Below, one piece after another: positions 51,290 to 61,877 of a stretch of 64,000 nt of DNA. Source of the DNA: Plantago elongata (taxonomy: Eukaryota; Streptophyta; Magnoliopsida; Lamiales; Plantaginaceae); NCBI GenBank assembly GCA_036897095.1, contig JAYMSP010000041.1, forward strand, positions 43,441 through 107,440. Reading direction: 5' to 3'. A model generated the notes under the pieces. The model had not been told where the DNA came from. It ran no database searches and saw only the letters and a list, made by a program, of their open reading frames with translations. Each line of letters begins with the position of its first letter. The first letter of the stretch is position 1. A program made the translations under genes and the position numbers.

Positions 51290-51572
51290 GCACGGTTAAT
51301 TTTTTTATCTGTCACTAAAACCAAGAATTAGGAAGAACTCACCTAATTCGTGGTAGCGACGGATAATTTTTATCCGTCGTTAGTTATAACGACGGATATA
51401 TTGTATCGGTCGTTAAGCGGTCAACCACCCCTAACGATGGATACAAAATTATCCGTCGTTACGGATCTAACGATGCCCGTTTAACAATGGGCGTCTTATC
51501 CGTTGCTAGCGACGAACTAGGAGGGGTTTAACAACGAATAATTCAGTCGTTAAACTCCCAATTTTTGTAGTG
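51290..51572. mobile_element. CACTA (En/Spm) transposon terminus
   Basis: The right end reads CTCCCAATTTTTGTAGTG, the inverted form of CACTACAAAAATTGGGAG, a typical CACTA terminal repeat. The 220 bp inside hold many copies of a subterminal motif in both orientations: CCGTCGTTA / AACGACGGA and variants (about 51355-51555). Right of the end is TCC (51573-51575), then copia gag sequence. The opposite terminus was not found, so the element is partial or its left end is decayed. Confidence 0.75.
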
Positions 51573-52508
51573 TCCTAGACTGCTCATTAGTAGTCATCAT
51601 AACCATTGAACTAGATAGACTAGGCTGTAAAACCCTCTGACTCCCTCTTGTAACATGATAGAATGAGTTTTTGACAAAGTAGGCAAGGGAAAGTTCTTTA
51701 ACAACTCACTTCTAATGTGAGCAAATATTTCATGCAATCGTACCAAAAACTTCATACCACAGTCTTGTATCTGAGACTCATTGAAGGACTTAAAAACATC
51801 ACAAAAAACTCATACTCATAGCACCACAATTAAAATTTGGCAAAACTCTGTAGTTCATGAATTCTCCCATAATGCCTTCAATTGCATATAGTAAGCAGTT
51901 ACAGGTCGGGTACCTTGATTAATTGAACCGAGTTTTTTATTTAGCTGAAATACTTTTGGATCATTGCATTTGGCAAATTGACTACGCAACTCCTCCCATG
52001 CCTTATAAAACCGTCGTATACAACAAGCTATTACGAATTTCAACAGAGAGAGCACTTGTCAACCAAGATAATACCATATTATTGTTTCTCTGCCACACAA
52101 TAAGCATAATCGGATCATTCGTGGCAATGTCAGGCACGGTGATGGATCCATCAATGAATGCAACCTTGTTCTTGGCCTTCAAATTCATCATAACCGTTTT
52201 TTCCTGAGAAAGGTAGTTATCACCAGTAAACACCTCACAAGTGATACACAAACCGATATCAACTGGATGAATGTAATACAGTGATGTTGAATCATCAACG
52301 AGATTGGGAACAGACGAAGGCGAACCACCATTGACGGTTACATGTAGAATAACACCTTCATCAGTAGAATCTGCCATAACAGGAATGAAATCGAATAGAT
52401 TGAAATGGAGAATCGATTGATGATGACGATCGATTGAATTCGATAAAAAAAGAAACTCAGAAACGAGCAAATGCAGAAAATTTCATAATCGATAGGCGTA
52501 TGATACCA
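51573..52508 (-). pseudogene. Copia gag remnant interrupted by CACTA
   Basis: Translation on the minus strand from an ATG at 52377 gives copia gag: YYIHPVDIGL, GDNYLS, MMNLKAKNKVAFIDGSI, WQRNNNMVLSWL. In a shifted frame it continues as KAWEELRSQFAKCNDPKVFQ and VTAYYMQLKALWE (51855-52020), then FLVRLHEIFAHIRSELLKNF and LPTLSKTHSIMLQE (about 51640-51760). It stops at 51573, where the CACTA end begins. A primer binding site TGGTATCA lies at 52501-52508. At least two frameshifts show decay. Confidence 0.8.
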
Positions 52509-52809
52509 TGTGAAAGTAGTGACATTGTATTGATGAACTAAACAATTAGAAACCGAATTCTCTATATTGAATCAGGAGAACCGAAAATGTGAGAAGGAAA
52601 AGTGAAAATGAAAAGAGAGGGAAGAGCTATTTAAATAGAGCTCAATCATAACTGAACTAGTATAAAAGTTAAGCATAATGTATAAGTTGCACTATTGTTT
52701 TGTAGAAATCATAAAATAGAGAAAATGCGACTTATTCTTCATTTGAGTCTGAGTTTCATGTGCTGCTTCTTTTTGTGCAATTATCTTTTATCTTTGTAGC
52801 TCTATAACA
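52509..52809 (-). repeat. 5' LTR of the minus-strand copia element
   Basis: In element orientation it begins TGTTATAGAGC and ends CTTTCACA directly before the primer binding site TGGTATCA at 52501-52508. The length is about 301 bp. No matching second LTR exists in the window. Confidence 0.65.
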
Positions 52810-53438
52810 TTGGAAAAGTTATTAATAGAAACGTGCAATTTATTCGAAATTGAATTCAATTAGGAGTAGTTTGATAATGAAGAGGTGGAGGGATATCCAG
52901 CCGGGCAGGTCGATTAACCCCCTCCACCCACGCTTGGATTCACTGAGCTTCTAACTTGTAAGAGAAAATAGGATGTAAAAAATCTTTCAAAATGATAGTA
53001 CTAATATTTTTAATTGTATACGTACCATGTGCACTAACTTTCGTATCGGTTACCTTCAATTAAAATTTACTGAATGGAACTAAATCAAACTGAAATAAAA
53101 TATGAATTATAATTAAGTCAAGTTGAACTGAACTGAATTGAACTGGAGAGTGATTTTATATTATAGAACAAAGCCTTAATAGGTGGAGCGTATAGATATA
53201 TTTTAATGCACTTTGCACTGCCACGAGCCCACGACGACATCTTATTTTTAATTACTCTCTCCATCTTAGAGAACTTCATACATCAGGGTTTAAATGTAGT
53301 TTTATTCGAAAATTTAAAGTAATTATAAATAATGAAGGTGAGGAAAAATGTAATTTTAGTGACAAAAGTTGTAATATCTGTGTAAAGTTGAGATTGTTTA
53401 TTATTAATGGTGGGGTAACTTCATTATTTAGTAATGTA

Positions 53439-53907
53439 CTCCATTCGTCCCGAATTGGAAGTTCCATATTGCATTTTGGGCTATCGCAAATTCGTTGTCC
53501 CATTTTCATATTTGGTAAATTTTATACCCCACAACCTAATATTATAAGAGAAATTCTCTTGAGAGTCCGGAAAGTCCTGAGAGTCTCACACAGAACAATT
53601 CAGCCGCACAATTAATATACAATAATACACAACAATTTACAAATACACAAAAATCTACAATGTACACACAGTGCCACACAATTAGTGTACAATAATGCAT
53701 GACTTTTAGGACTCTCGAAAAAACTTGGACTTCACAAGTTTTAGTAATATTATAATCCAACGAAACTCAATAGTTGCATTGAAACATGTGTCTAGGTCCA
53801 CAACATTTATCTTTTCTACTTCAATTTCAATAAATATACATCACTTAATTATTTACATATAAACTTGTGCATGATCCTGTGAGACTTTCAATTTAGAACG
53901 GAAGGAG
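53439..53907. mobile_element. Stowaway-like MITE with nested insertion
   Basis: Left end CTCCATTCGTCCCGAATTGG and right end GAACGGAAGGAG are inverted complements flanked by TA on both sides (53437-53438, 53908-53909). The total of 469 bp is long for Stowaway because a second element sits inside (about 53559-53717). Confidence 0.7.
53559..53717. mobile_element. MITE nested in the Stowaway element
   Basis: TTGAGAGTCCGGAAAGTC at the left and GACTTTTAGGACTCTCGAA at the right form imperfect inverted ends. The interior repeats CACACA-rich and GTACAATAAT pieces in both arms (ATATACAATAATACAC and GTGTACAATAATGCA). The family is not identified. Confidence 0.5.
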
Positions 53908-56245
53908 TATAAAATTTTGTGGGACGGAAAAAGTGATAAATGTATGAATTTTTTTCAGAAGGGATGTGGTGGACGAGGGAGTATAACTTTGGCACTTTGA
54001 TCTAATAACATCAATTCTTTTTAATTTTTATCATAAATTATTAGCAACCATAATATTAACTTCATTAATATAGTTTCACTAAAAGTCTAAGCAGACGAAG
54101 TTTCGGACATGACCGTTCAATAATGAGGTTGGGCCAATCTAGTGTTTTAATTATAATTAGTACAAAATTTTAAATAATATTAATAATATTTTATAAACGA
54201 ACCATTGTTGGTATTAAATAGTGTTCTCTTCAACTGAAAATTAATTGAATTCAGTTCAGTTCAACTTAGTTATAATTTATACCTTATTTCAGTTCATTCC
54301 AGTCCGGTTGATTTCGGTTGAATAGAATCCAACTTTATTTATGTAATATATGTATCTATAACATCCGTATTCTTACGAAATACCACTAAATTCTAGATAT
54401 GCATCGGTTGTTGGTTTATTTAGTCACTATAAGTTACAGTACAAAATTTTATGTTTATTTAAAAGCTCATTAATTTCGTTTCTCTTTAAAAATTGTTTTA
54501 CTATTTTTATACTAACATTTATTTAAATTTATTCAGTCCATATCAGTTCAGTTTAGTTAAATTTTTTTCTAGCATAATAACATGGTCTAATGGTAACCAT
54601 ATAATCACGACGTATTACATTGAAAATATTTATATATAGGGAGGACACATGCATAGATTTTGATGAGAAAATAAAGTAATAATGAAAGATAAAATAGAAC
54701 GAGAGATGACCGCACATAAAAAAGTGTATAAAGTTCATAAAATTATTTATTATTTATTAACTGAAGTAATTTTAAATTTTAATAACATATATAGTGATAT
54801 ATAATAAATAAAAAAGAAAATTCATGCAATGTTATTTACAACTATTAAGGATATGCTTTTTCTAACTGAAAACTTATTTAATTAGGTCAGTTTAATTCGG
54901 TGGACAATGCCTAATTCGTTGTCGTCATAATGTTTATTCTAACCAAATGGTTGGATTATGCCGTAACAAATGGGAAATTTCATGTCTGGCTAGATGTACT
55001 TAAAATTTAAAATTGTACATTACTCAATAATAAAAGTCAGACAACAACGTCCCTTTGGTAATCCAGGTAATTTATATGCATTGAAAACCCCCCAATAATA
55101 CTACTTCCTCCCTTTGGAAATATGACTTTTCATTCTTATTTTTTATTGAAATTGTAAATTATTCTTGAATTGTAATTGTATTAATTTGTAGAAATTAAAA
55201 GATTGTAATTGTATTAATTTGTAGAAAATTAAAAGATAGTTGAATGTCGAAAACAATCAAAATTGAAATCTTATTTCGAGCCAGAAAATTACTATTAATT
55301 CTTTGGAACTAAAGAACTTATCTTGTTAATATAAAAGATCCATAATACATATACATTTAAAGGCTGACTACGAGAGTCCTAGCCTAACATTTGAACATAA
55401 CAAGAAAAAGTAACTAAGGGAGCAAAATAACTCTAAATCGAACTACTAAGACAATGCATGTATAAAGGCTGAAGCACCTCGGTTTTGACACTGTTGTGTG
55501 AATCACAGATTTAATTATTTCATGTCTACCAAGAATTACTATTATGTAAATGAGTAAATTAATTATAACAAAAAAAAAAATAAGTCCCAACTCGGAATAA
55601 TTGTAAATAAATTATACTCCACATAATTATAATAAAAATGAAATTTCAAGTTGCACTTTCCGTAAGTATACCCACAATAATAATAAATAGTATTATATTC
55701 TCTATATATGTATGTCTATCAACACTGTAAGACGCAAAATACTACTTAAACTTCTAAATTGCCGAAATACATATCATATGTGAACTTTATTATTAAATTT
55801 AAGATATGTTTAACTTGTTAAGTTCGAAGTTTCTTCACATGAAACTTGGTAGTACTTTATATGCTACAAACATCCTCCAAACCCCCCCTCCTCCCGTTAT
55901 ATTTGTTTGCGAAGATTCAGTCTATAATCTTTCAATATATAGAGTATGTTTAATTTTGAACCCAAACTTTAATTAAAATTAAATTGGTTATGAAATATTT
56001 ATGTCAGTTCATATAATATGACTACTCATAGTGTGTAAGTATATTTTGTTTTCAATTATCATCATGATCAAAGTAAACTCTATCTAGCCATCAATACAAT
56101 AGATCTGACTTTGTCACTCAACTCTGTAGTTTGTATAATTTGTTTACTATATGATTAAATGAGCGCTATATATATATATTGCATGGAGAATTTATCTTCT
56201 TCCATAACATAACATATGTAATACCCTAAGTCCATCACTCACTTG

Positions 56246-56734
56246 ATGACAAATTTTATGAGATACAAGTTACTTCTCATCTTACTAACCCTTGCATCAG
56301 TTTTAAATATCGCAGTCTCTACTCAAAGATGCATAAAATTCAAAAATATTGCAATTGGAATATGTCCGTCACCGCCACCGCCTCCCCCACCTCCATCAAT
56401 ATTTTGTCTTCCTTTCCCAGGTGGGTGCACTATTGAGCCACCACCACCACGTCCTCCACCACCACCCCCTCCGCCACCACCGCCCCCACCAAATTGCTTT
56501 GCTTTTCCATTTCCGTGCCCTGGTCCAGTTCCTCCACTGCCATCAACTCCTCCGCCGGCACCACCAACCCTTTCGCCACCACTGGTTTGCATTCCTGGAA
56601 CTTGTGGGGGCCGAGATCCTAATCACCCACCACCACCACCACCAACCCCTCCGCCACCACCAGTTTGCCCTTTCGGGCCATGTGGGGGTCGAGATCCTAA
56701 TCACCCACCACCGGGTCCACCACCCCGCCACTAA
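56246..56734 (+). CDS. Small secreted Cys/Pro-rich protein
   Basis: A single-exon frame of 162 residues. A signal peptide (MTNFMRYKLLLILLTLASVL...) is followed by five cysteine pairs separated by polyproline runs: CIKFKNIAIGIC, CLPFPGGC, CFAFPFPC, CIPGTC and CPFGPC. The last two pairs are followed by an identical GGRDPNHPPP motif, so the C-terminal part is a short tandem repeat. Proline runs reach about thirteen residues. The protein resembles extensin or proline-rich cell-wall proteins in composition but has no SPPPP-Tyr repeats. A wall or apoplast role is inferred. A second in-frame Met (residue 5) is possible. A TATA-like run lies at 56168-56180. I do not recognise a named family. Strong codon purity over the proline runs could in part be low complexity, so expression should be checked. 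Confidence 0.7.
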   Translation: MTNFMRYKLLLILLTLASVLNIAVSTQRCIKFKNIAIGICPSPPPPPPPPSIFCLPFPGGCTIEPPPPRPPPPPPPPPPPPPNCFAFPFPCPGPVPPLPSTPPPAPPTLSPPLVCIPGTCGGRDPNHPPPPPPTPPPPPVCPFGPCGGRDPNHPPPGPPPRH

Positions 56735-58550
56735 CCATAATATATCTAATCTTTCACATTCTCCCAATATGTCTTCTAGCAAAAGCACCAGTAGTGTCCA
56801 TCATCACTATCTATATATCTATGATAATAAAAACATCTTTGAACACTATAGTACACACATGGATCAATGCAATAAGATCCTCACCGGCCGCTTGTAATGA
56901 AAATTAATCTTTCTTGAAACATAGAAGGACTATATAATCTGCTAGCTTATGGAGGCAGTGTAACATATAAACGTACGATATGGTACTACTACTTGTATAT
57001 ATATCATGAACTTGTAACTTATATGAATAAAACTTACCATTGTCACTGATTACTATATTGTTCAAATTTCATCTTCAGGTCGTTTACGACTTATGAGACT
57101 CTGGTGTTATATTAATGTCTTTGAGACCCTAAGGACTAAGGTGATATCCCAACATATAAATTTGAAAGTTCTCCTTCTACATAGTATCTCTGTTGGCAAA
57201 CATGACTTCCACATCCCATAAACAAACTTGGAGCTTTATAGGGTGAGATAGTAATCGCAATACTTCTTGTAATAAGATAGTAGTCGTACCACAGTTGAGA
57301 TCTAATTTCAACCATTAATTTTATGTATGACTACTTCTAGACCTGACAATCAGGTCATTCGGATTGGGTTCGAATCGGGTCATTTTCGTCCGCTTTTTAT
57401 ATCGGGTCTTTTTCAGGTCGGGTCGGGTTCATATGCTGACCGGGTTTAGGTCGTTTCGGGTTATTGATATTTCGGGTCGCTTTGGATCATATCATTCGGA
57501 TCGGGTCACTTCGGGTTCGGATGTTATTCGGATTATAAAAATTGGATTGTTTCGGGTCGACTATTTTTGGATTTGGGTCCTTCAGATTAAAAAAGTTCGG
57601 ATTATTTTCGGGTCAAATATTTTTCGGGTTTTGGTTGTTTTCGAACTAAAATATTGCGGATTGTTTCGGGTCGAATGTTGAGGTAACTTAGGCAATGCAC
57701 ATTTTTAATATACTATACAATGATATACTTTGTTACCGTTGAAAGTCTCTTTGTTTTAACTTCTAACCTGTGAAAGATTTCTCTAATTAGAGTTTTGTGA
57801 TTTTGGGTTTGAATTGATAAAGAACATGAGGATCTAATTAGTTTGCTACTTACTATGCAATATGCTTCAGGGAAGTGTACCATATTATATTCTTAGTAGT
57901 TCTTTTCATTTTAATAATCGTGTTTCTTCTTATATTGTATTTTGTCTCAGACCTGTTAATGAATGTAATGTTTCTGCAAGTGAATTATTCAATGATTTAT
58001 GAGGAATTTAAAGTCTATTCAAACAATTGATAGATGATACACAATCATACTTGTAAATGGAGAACGTATACTAATATGACTTAACTACTTGATGAACTTA
58101 ATGCAATTTAATCACACCTAAATTTACTTTTATTTTTTTAAAGTATAGTACTAAAAGATACAAGTTTGTTGGATAAACTTTAAAAATCATCCTTTTTAGA
58201 AGATTGAAAAATTAAGTGAAAATAAAGGAAAAAAATCATTCGTAGCATATTGTGATCATTCTAATTTTATAATAAAAGCATTCAAGATTAATGTCTTGAA
58301 TCTTCTTATCTAGGTGAATTCAAAAATATATTCAAAGTATTTTTTTAATTTTTATAGATAAAATTATATGAGATTTAATAAAAGAGATACTTCATGTCTA
58401 ATTAAATTTTCTATAGTATAATAAAAAACTTAGATTATATATAATAAATTTAGTTTATTACTTTTACATCGACATGTTATTAAAGGAAAATAAGATCTGC
58501 TATCCATAACCAAAAAGGAAAATTAAATTTCCCTGTGTTTACCGGTGGAA
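56735..58550. other. Spacer downstream of the Cys/Pro-rich gene
   Basis: AT-rich, apart from the TCGGGTC-rich repeat (57345-57690). No gene is supported; translated frames over the repeat are artefacts. Confidence 0.5.
57345..57690. repeat. Degenerate TTTCGGGTC repeat tract
   Basis: TCGGGT and its variants (TCGGGTCGGGTT, TTTCGGGTCG, TTCGGATTG) recur about every 10-20 bases over 340 bp. One frame stays open and yields a spurious 105-residue protein. A single short piece of the same type, TTCGGGTCGGGTT, occurs near 16938. Such tracts are common in plant intergenic DNA and no function is known. Confidence 0.75.
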
Positions 58551-58559
58551 ACCAGACCC

Positions 58560-58990
58560 TAATCATTTTACTTCAAACATTGATGGGTCTAGGTTGCCTA
58601 ATGGCCATGCTGAACTGGGGCAATTATTAGAAACGATGTTGGAGAATTTGTGAAAGCTAGTTTAATTTTCATTGGAAAAATGGACCATAATACGGCATAA
58701 CTGCTTGCTCTTAAAAATGACTTAAAATTTTATCTTATCGATCAGATCCTATATGTTTCCATACAAACAGACTCCAAATTCATTATTTCATTTCTTAACA
58801 TGCAGGTTGCAGCAACTCTGCACTAAGGTCTAATACTTGAGGATGTTAAGACACTAATGAAGCAATTGCAGCTCGTCAAAATCACCTTTATGTATAGAGA
58901 AGAAAATGCAGTTTCAGATCATTTAGCTAAGGATGGAAGTAAAAGAATGGCCAAAGAAGGCACCTTTTGTAATGAACTAACTAGTTTTAA
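58560..58990 (+). pseudogene. RNase H-like domain remnant (retroelement-derived)
   Basis: Broken frames read AIIRNDVGEFVKASL, then after a stop LLALKNDLKF, VSIQTDSKFIISFL and QLVKITFMYREENAVSDHLA. This is the plant RVT_3 RNase H-like domain found at the end of LINE-related sequences and in their domesticated relatives. The conserved acidic set is partly kept (TDSK, SDHLA), but the AELLAL Glu codon is a TAA stop. No intact frame exists. Confidence 0.7.
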
Positions 58991-59814
58991 TTTTATCTAG
59001 AATGTTTGTCCCGATGTGGCTTTTAGATATTATTAAGAAGGACGAATGTAGTACAATCCGACTAGTTTAATATTAATGCAATTTCCCCTTTTCAAAAAAA
59101 AAAAAAACACGATAAATATAGTAATGTTAATGCTTACAACCAAAATCGTGTATTTGAAAACTACAAAATACCTTTTAAAACTATAACAAAACAGGATCAT
59201 GCAACACAAGTTAAAAACAATAACAATGATGCTACCTGAGGCTAATAATACCAACGTTGTTGCTTAAAAGTACAATAATAGGTTCTGAAACTATAACATT
59301 TGCGTTAAATCAATAACATGGGGAACCATTCAACATAAGCTAAAACCATGACAATGATGCATAAAATTATAACAAAGCACAAACATGCAACACAAGTTAA
59401 AAACATTAATATTGGTACTTAAAAGCATAATAGTGTAATTTAAAATTATAACAACATCTCTTATAACTATGATAAAACATTTGCGAAAATTCAAACTATA
59501 AATAATTCATCACATGCTAAAAACACTAACGTTACTGCTTAAAACAAGAACAATAGGTCTGAAACTATAACAACGATACTTAAAATTATAAGAGACTGAA
59601 TCATTAAACACAAGGTAAAACCATAACATCGGTACTTATACCTAGAACATCGACTATTAAAACAATAACAAACCAACAGACTGCGAAATTCATTTTTCAC
59701 TATATGAATTTCAGATCTAAAATCCATTTTCAGATTTAAAACCAGATATGGAAACATGAGTCGTAAAATTAACAAAAAATGACAAATTAAAGGACAAGTT
59801 TCACTTCCAATATA

Positions 59815-59998
59815 CTCCATCCGTCCCGGTTTGGAAGTCACGATTCCTTAAATTGAAAATATCTCTCCTACTTTATACATTATCTCTCATACTTTATTCA
59901 ATCACATTCATAATTTATTACCTTCTTTTCCACTTTCTCACTTTTTTCTTAAAACTTGTGTCTGGTTCTGCGGGACTTCCAAACTGGGACGGAGGGAG
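59815..59998. mobile_element. Stowaway MITE (184 bp)
   Basis: Ends CTCCATCCGTCCCGGTTTGGAAGT and its inverted partner ACTTCCAAACTGGGACGGAGGGAG, with TA target duplications at 59813-59814 and 59999-60000. This is the best preserved member in the window and probably the youngest. Confidence 0.92.
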
Positions 59999-60888
59999 TA
60001 AATTTTAACCAAAAAATGAATTTGTCCGACATAATTCCGGCAAGACTAGGGAGTTAAAGAGGTAATTTGACTGCTACATTTAATTGCCGCCATGTTTGAA
60101 CACCAAAATTTCTGGCGAAAATGGATCCGGCAGTGGTTTCGGCGAAGGGAGATGGTGGCGGCGGCGACGGTTCCGGTCTCCGACGAAGGGAGGAAGGGAG
60201 AGAGAAGGGTTTGATATTTATTTCTCTAGAATTTTTGTAGAGAGAGAAAGATTGTTGGGTCTTACGAATTTTATGAGAGGGTGTGTTATTTGGGTATTTA
60301 TATAGAAACTTATAACCGATTTTTAGTGGTTCTGACCGGTTCTTTATTGTAGAACCGAATTTTCCTATAGATTAGAAAAATCTTCCCCTTTACTATATTT
60401 ACTCAATATTAAAATCATATACATTTTGATTTATAATATTAATAATTTTCTTCAAAACACGGTTCCGTAATATGTTCTGAGGTAAATTATTGACCAACCA
60501 TATTTGTAAGTATTTATTCATTTTTTGAATTGATAAATTATTAGAGTATTACTATAAATAATTAAATTCACACTTTTGTATAAGTTTAAGTTTTAAATGA
60601 AATGTAATTATATCATAGTATTATATCAGAGCATTTAATTTATGTCCAATCTAAATTAAATCTTCAAGAAGATAATCTTCTATTCATATTATATTTTCAT
60701 TCGAATATTTACACATATAAATTTTCGTTTTTGAATGAGATTAATTAAAAATTCTATCACCGATCATCCTTACAATATTAAAAGAAAATAATCATGTGTA
60801 CATCAGTACATGACCTCCACTCAAACTCCCGATGAATCCCAAGATCCGGTTACATTCCACCTAAGTCCACATTCTGGCATCAATTTAC
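59999..60888. other. AT-rich spacer with a short GC-rich island
   Basis: A GC-rich patch at 60085-60220 (GGCGGCGGCGACGG-type runs and GGGAGGAAGGGAGAG) stands out from AT-rich DNA; it resembles the coding edges of captured gene fragments in transposons but no domain is recognisable. Nothing else is supported. Confidence 0.45.
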
Positions 60889-60912
60889 GCGTTGATAAAT
60901 ACTTGCTACCAA
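60889..60912 (+). promoter_or_regulatory. Conserved upstream block of PAR1 gene 2
   Basis: GCGTTGATAAATA followed by CTTGCTACCAA, 257 bp upstream of the ATG, differing by one base from the copy at 48968. An additional AAGATCCGGTT piece upstream (60841) also has a counterpart (AAGATCCAGTT) upstream of gene 1. Confidence 0.6.
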
Positions 60913-61005
60913 ACTTTTCCACGATACACAATAATACAAAGAGTATTTTAAGTAATCTAGTGTCTTAAAAAACTACATTTTGAGATATTTCCTTTCACAA
61001 ACACT

Positions 61006-61013
61006 TATAAATA
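61006..61013 (+). promoter_or_regulatory. TATA box of PAR1 gene 2
   Basis: TATAAATA then CTACCTC, 140 bp upstream of the ATG at 61146. Confidence 0.65.
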
Positions 61014-61145
61014 CTACCTCTATTTTTTTTTTTGAGAGAAAAACACTACCTCTACCTCTATAATTCACCACTTTTCATCAAACAATCTCATCTCAATTCA
61101 TCACTCTTCTCCATTTGACATAATCACCAATCAAACAAGAGAAAA

Positions 61146-61877
61146 ATGGCTTCTTCAATGTCTTTAATTCTCTTATTTGCTTGCTCCTTATTTCTCCACG
61201 GGATACTAGGTACTATTTGTTCTTTTTTTCACCTCCTGTACGTACCGCGCTTGTAAATTCTTATTTTGTAACCCATTTTATTAACTAGTTTCTTTTTTAA
61301 AAAAATGTAGCGGAGGTAATATGCGAGGACTTGGGAGCAGACAAGTGCTCTTTTGCGATTGCATCATCGGGGAAGAGGTGCGTGCTCGAGAACTACAAGA
61401 ACAATGAAGGGAACCTCGACTACACGTGCAAGACATCCGAGGTGGTTGTGGAGCGCCTGTTCGGGTACATAGAGACCGATCAGTGCGTCAGCGCGTGTGG
61501 AGTTAACCGTAATTCGGTTGGAATCTCCTCAGATGAGTTCTTGGCCCCACAATTCACCAATAACCTTTGCTCCCCTGCCTGTTATCAAAACTGTCCCAAC
61601 ATTGTTGACCTATACTTCAACCTTGCTGCTGGTGAAGGTACTAAAATCTAATTTTCTTCTTTCATCTTTAGTATTCCTTTTTTTTAACATTTTTACTCAA
61701 CATGGACTAAAAAAGTTTGGAAACTAATAAACAAATGCAGGAGTGTTTCTTCCAACTTTGTGTGAGAAGCGAAGGACGAGTTCCCACCGTGCCATGTTAG
61801 AGCTTTTCAGCAGCAGTGGTGCCGCAGCTGATTTAGTTGGGGCTGTCGCTCCTGCTTATGCTCCCGCTCCCTACTAG
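61146..61877 (+). CDS. PAR1-family secreted Cys-rich protein, gene 2
   Basis: Three exons, join(61146..61209, 61311..61637, 61741..61877), give 175 residues. The signal peptide ([19 protein letters not shown]) is two residues shorter than in gene 1. All ten cysteines of the PAR1 domain are kept ([70 protein letters not shown]). The tail is [21 protein letters not shown], less Pro-rich than gene 1, keeping the AGP-like Ala-Pro repeats only at the very end. Exon 2 and exon 3 have the same lengths as in gene 1. Gene 2 lies only about 1.4 kb upstream of gene 3, so these two form a close tandem pair, separated from gene 1 by 11 kb of mostly transposon-derived DNA. Confidence 0.92.

Larger units (their letters stand above)
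52810..56160. other. AT-rich intergenic region with MITEs
   Basis: No gene is supported. It holds a Stowaway-like element with a nested insertion (53439-53907), a dispersed TTCTCTTCAACTGAAAA repeat at about 54220-54320 (similar pieces near 26540 and 54850), and a 33-bp tandem repeat starting TTGTAATTGTATTAATTTG at 55170-55237. The pieces CCTCCCTTTGG (near 55106) could be a further MITE end, without partner. Confidence 0.55.

Noticed and set aside
56323-56592. Gly-rich minus-strand frame opposite the Cys/Pro-rich gene
   Set aside because: It is the complement of CCA/CCT proline codons; no signal peptide and no promoter on that strand.
57364-57681. 105-codon frame rich in Arg, Phe and Val
   Set aside because: Arises from the TCGGGTC repeat tract and shows no domain.
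60084-60305. Possible small Gly/Arg-rich gene
   Set aside because: The frame is carried by GGCGGCGG and GGGAGG low-complexity runs, lacks an ATG at its start and has no domain.
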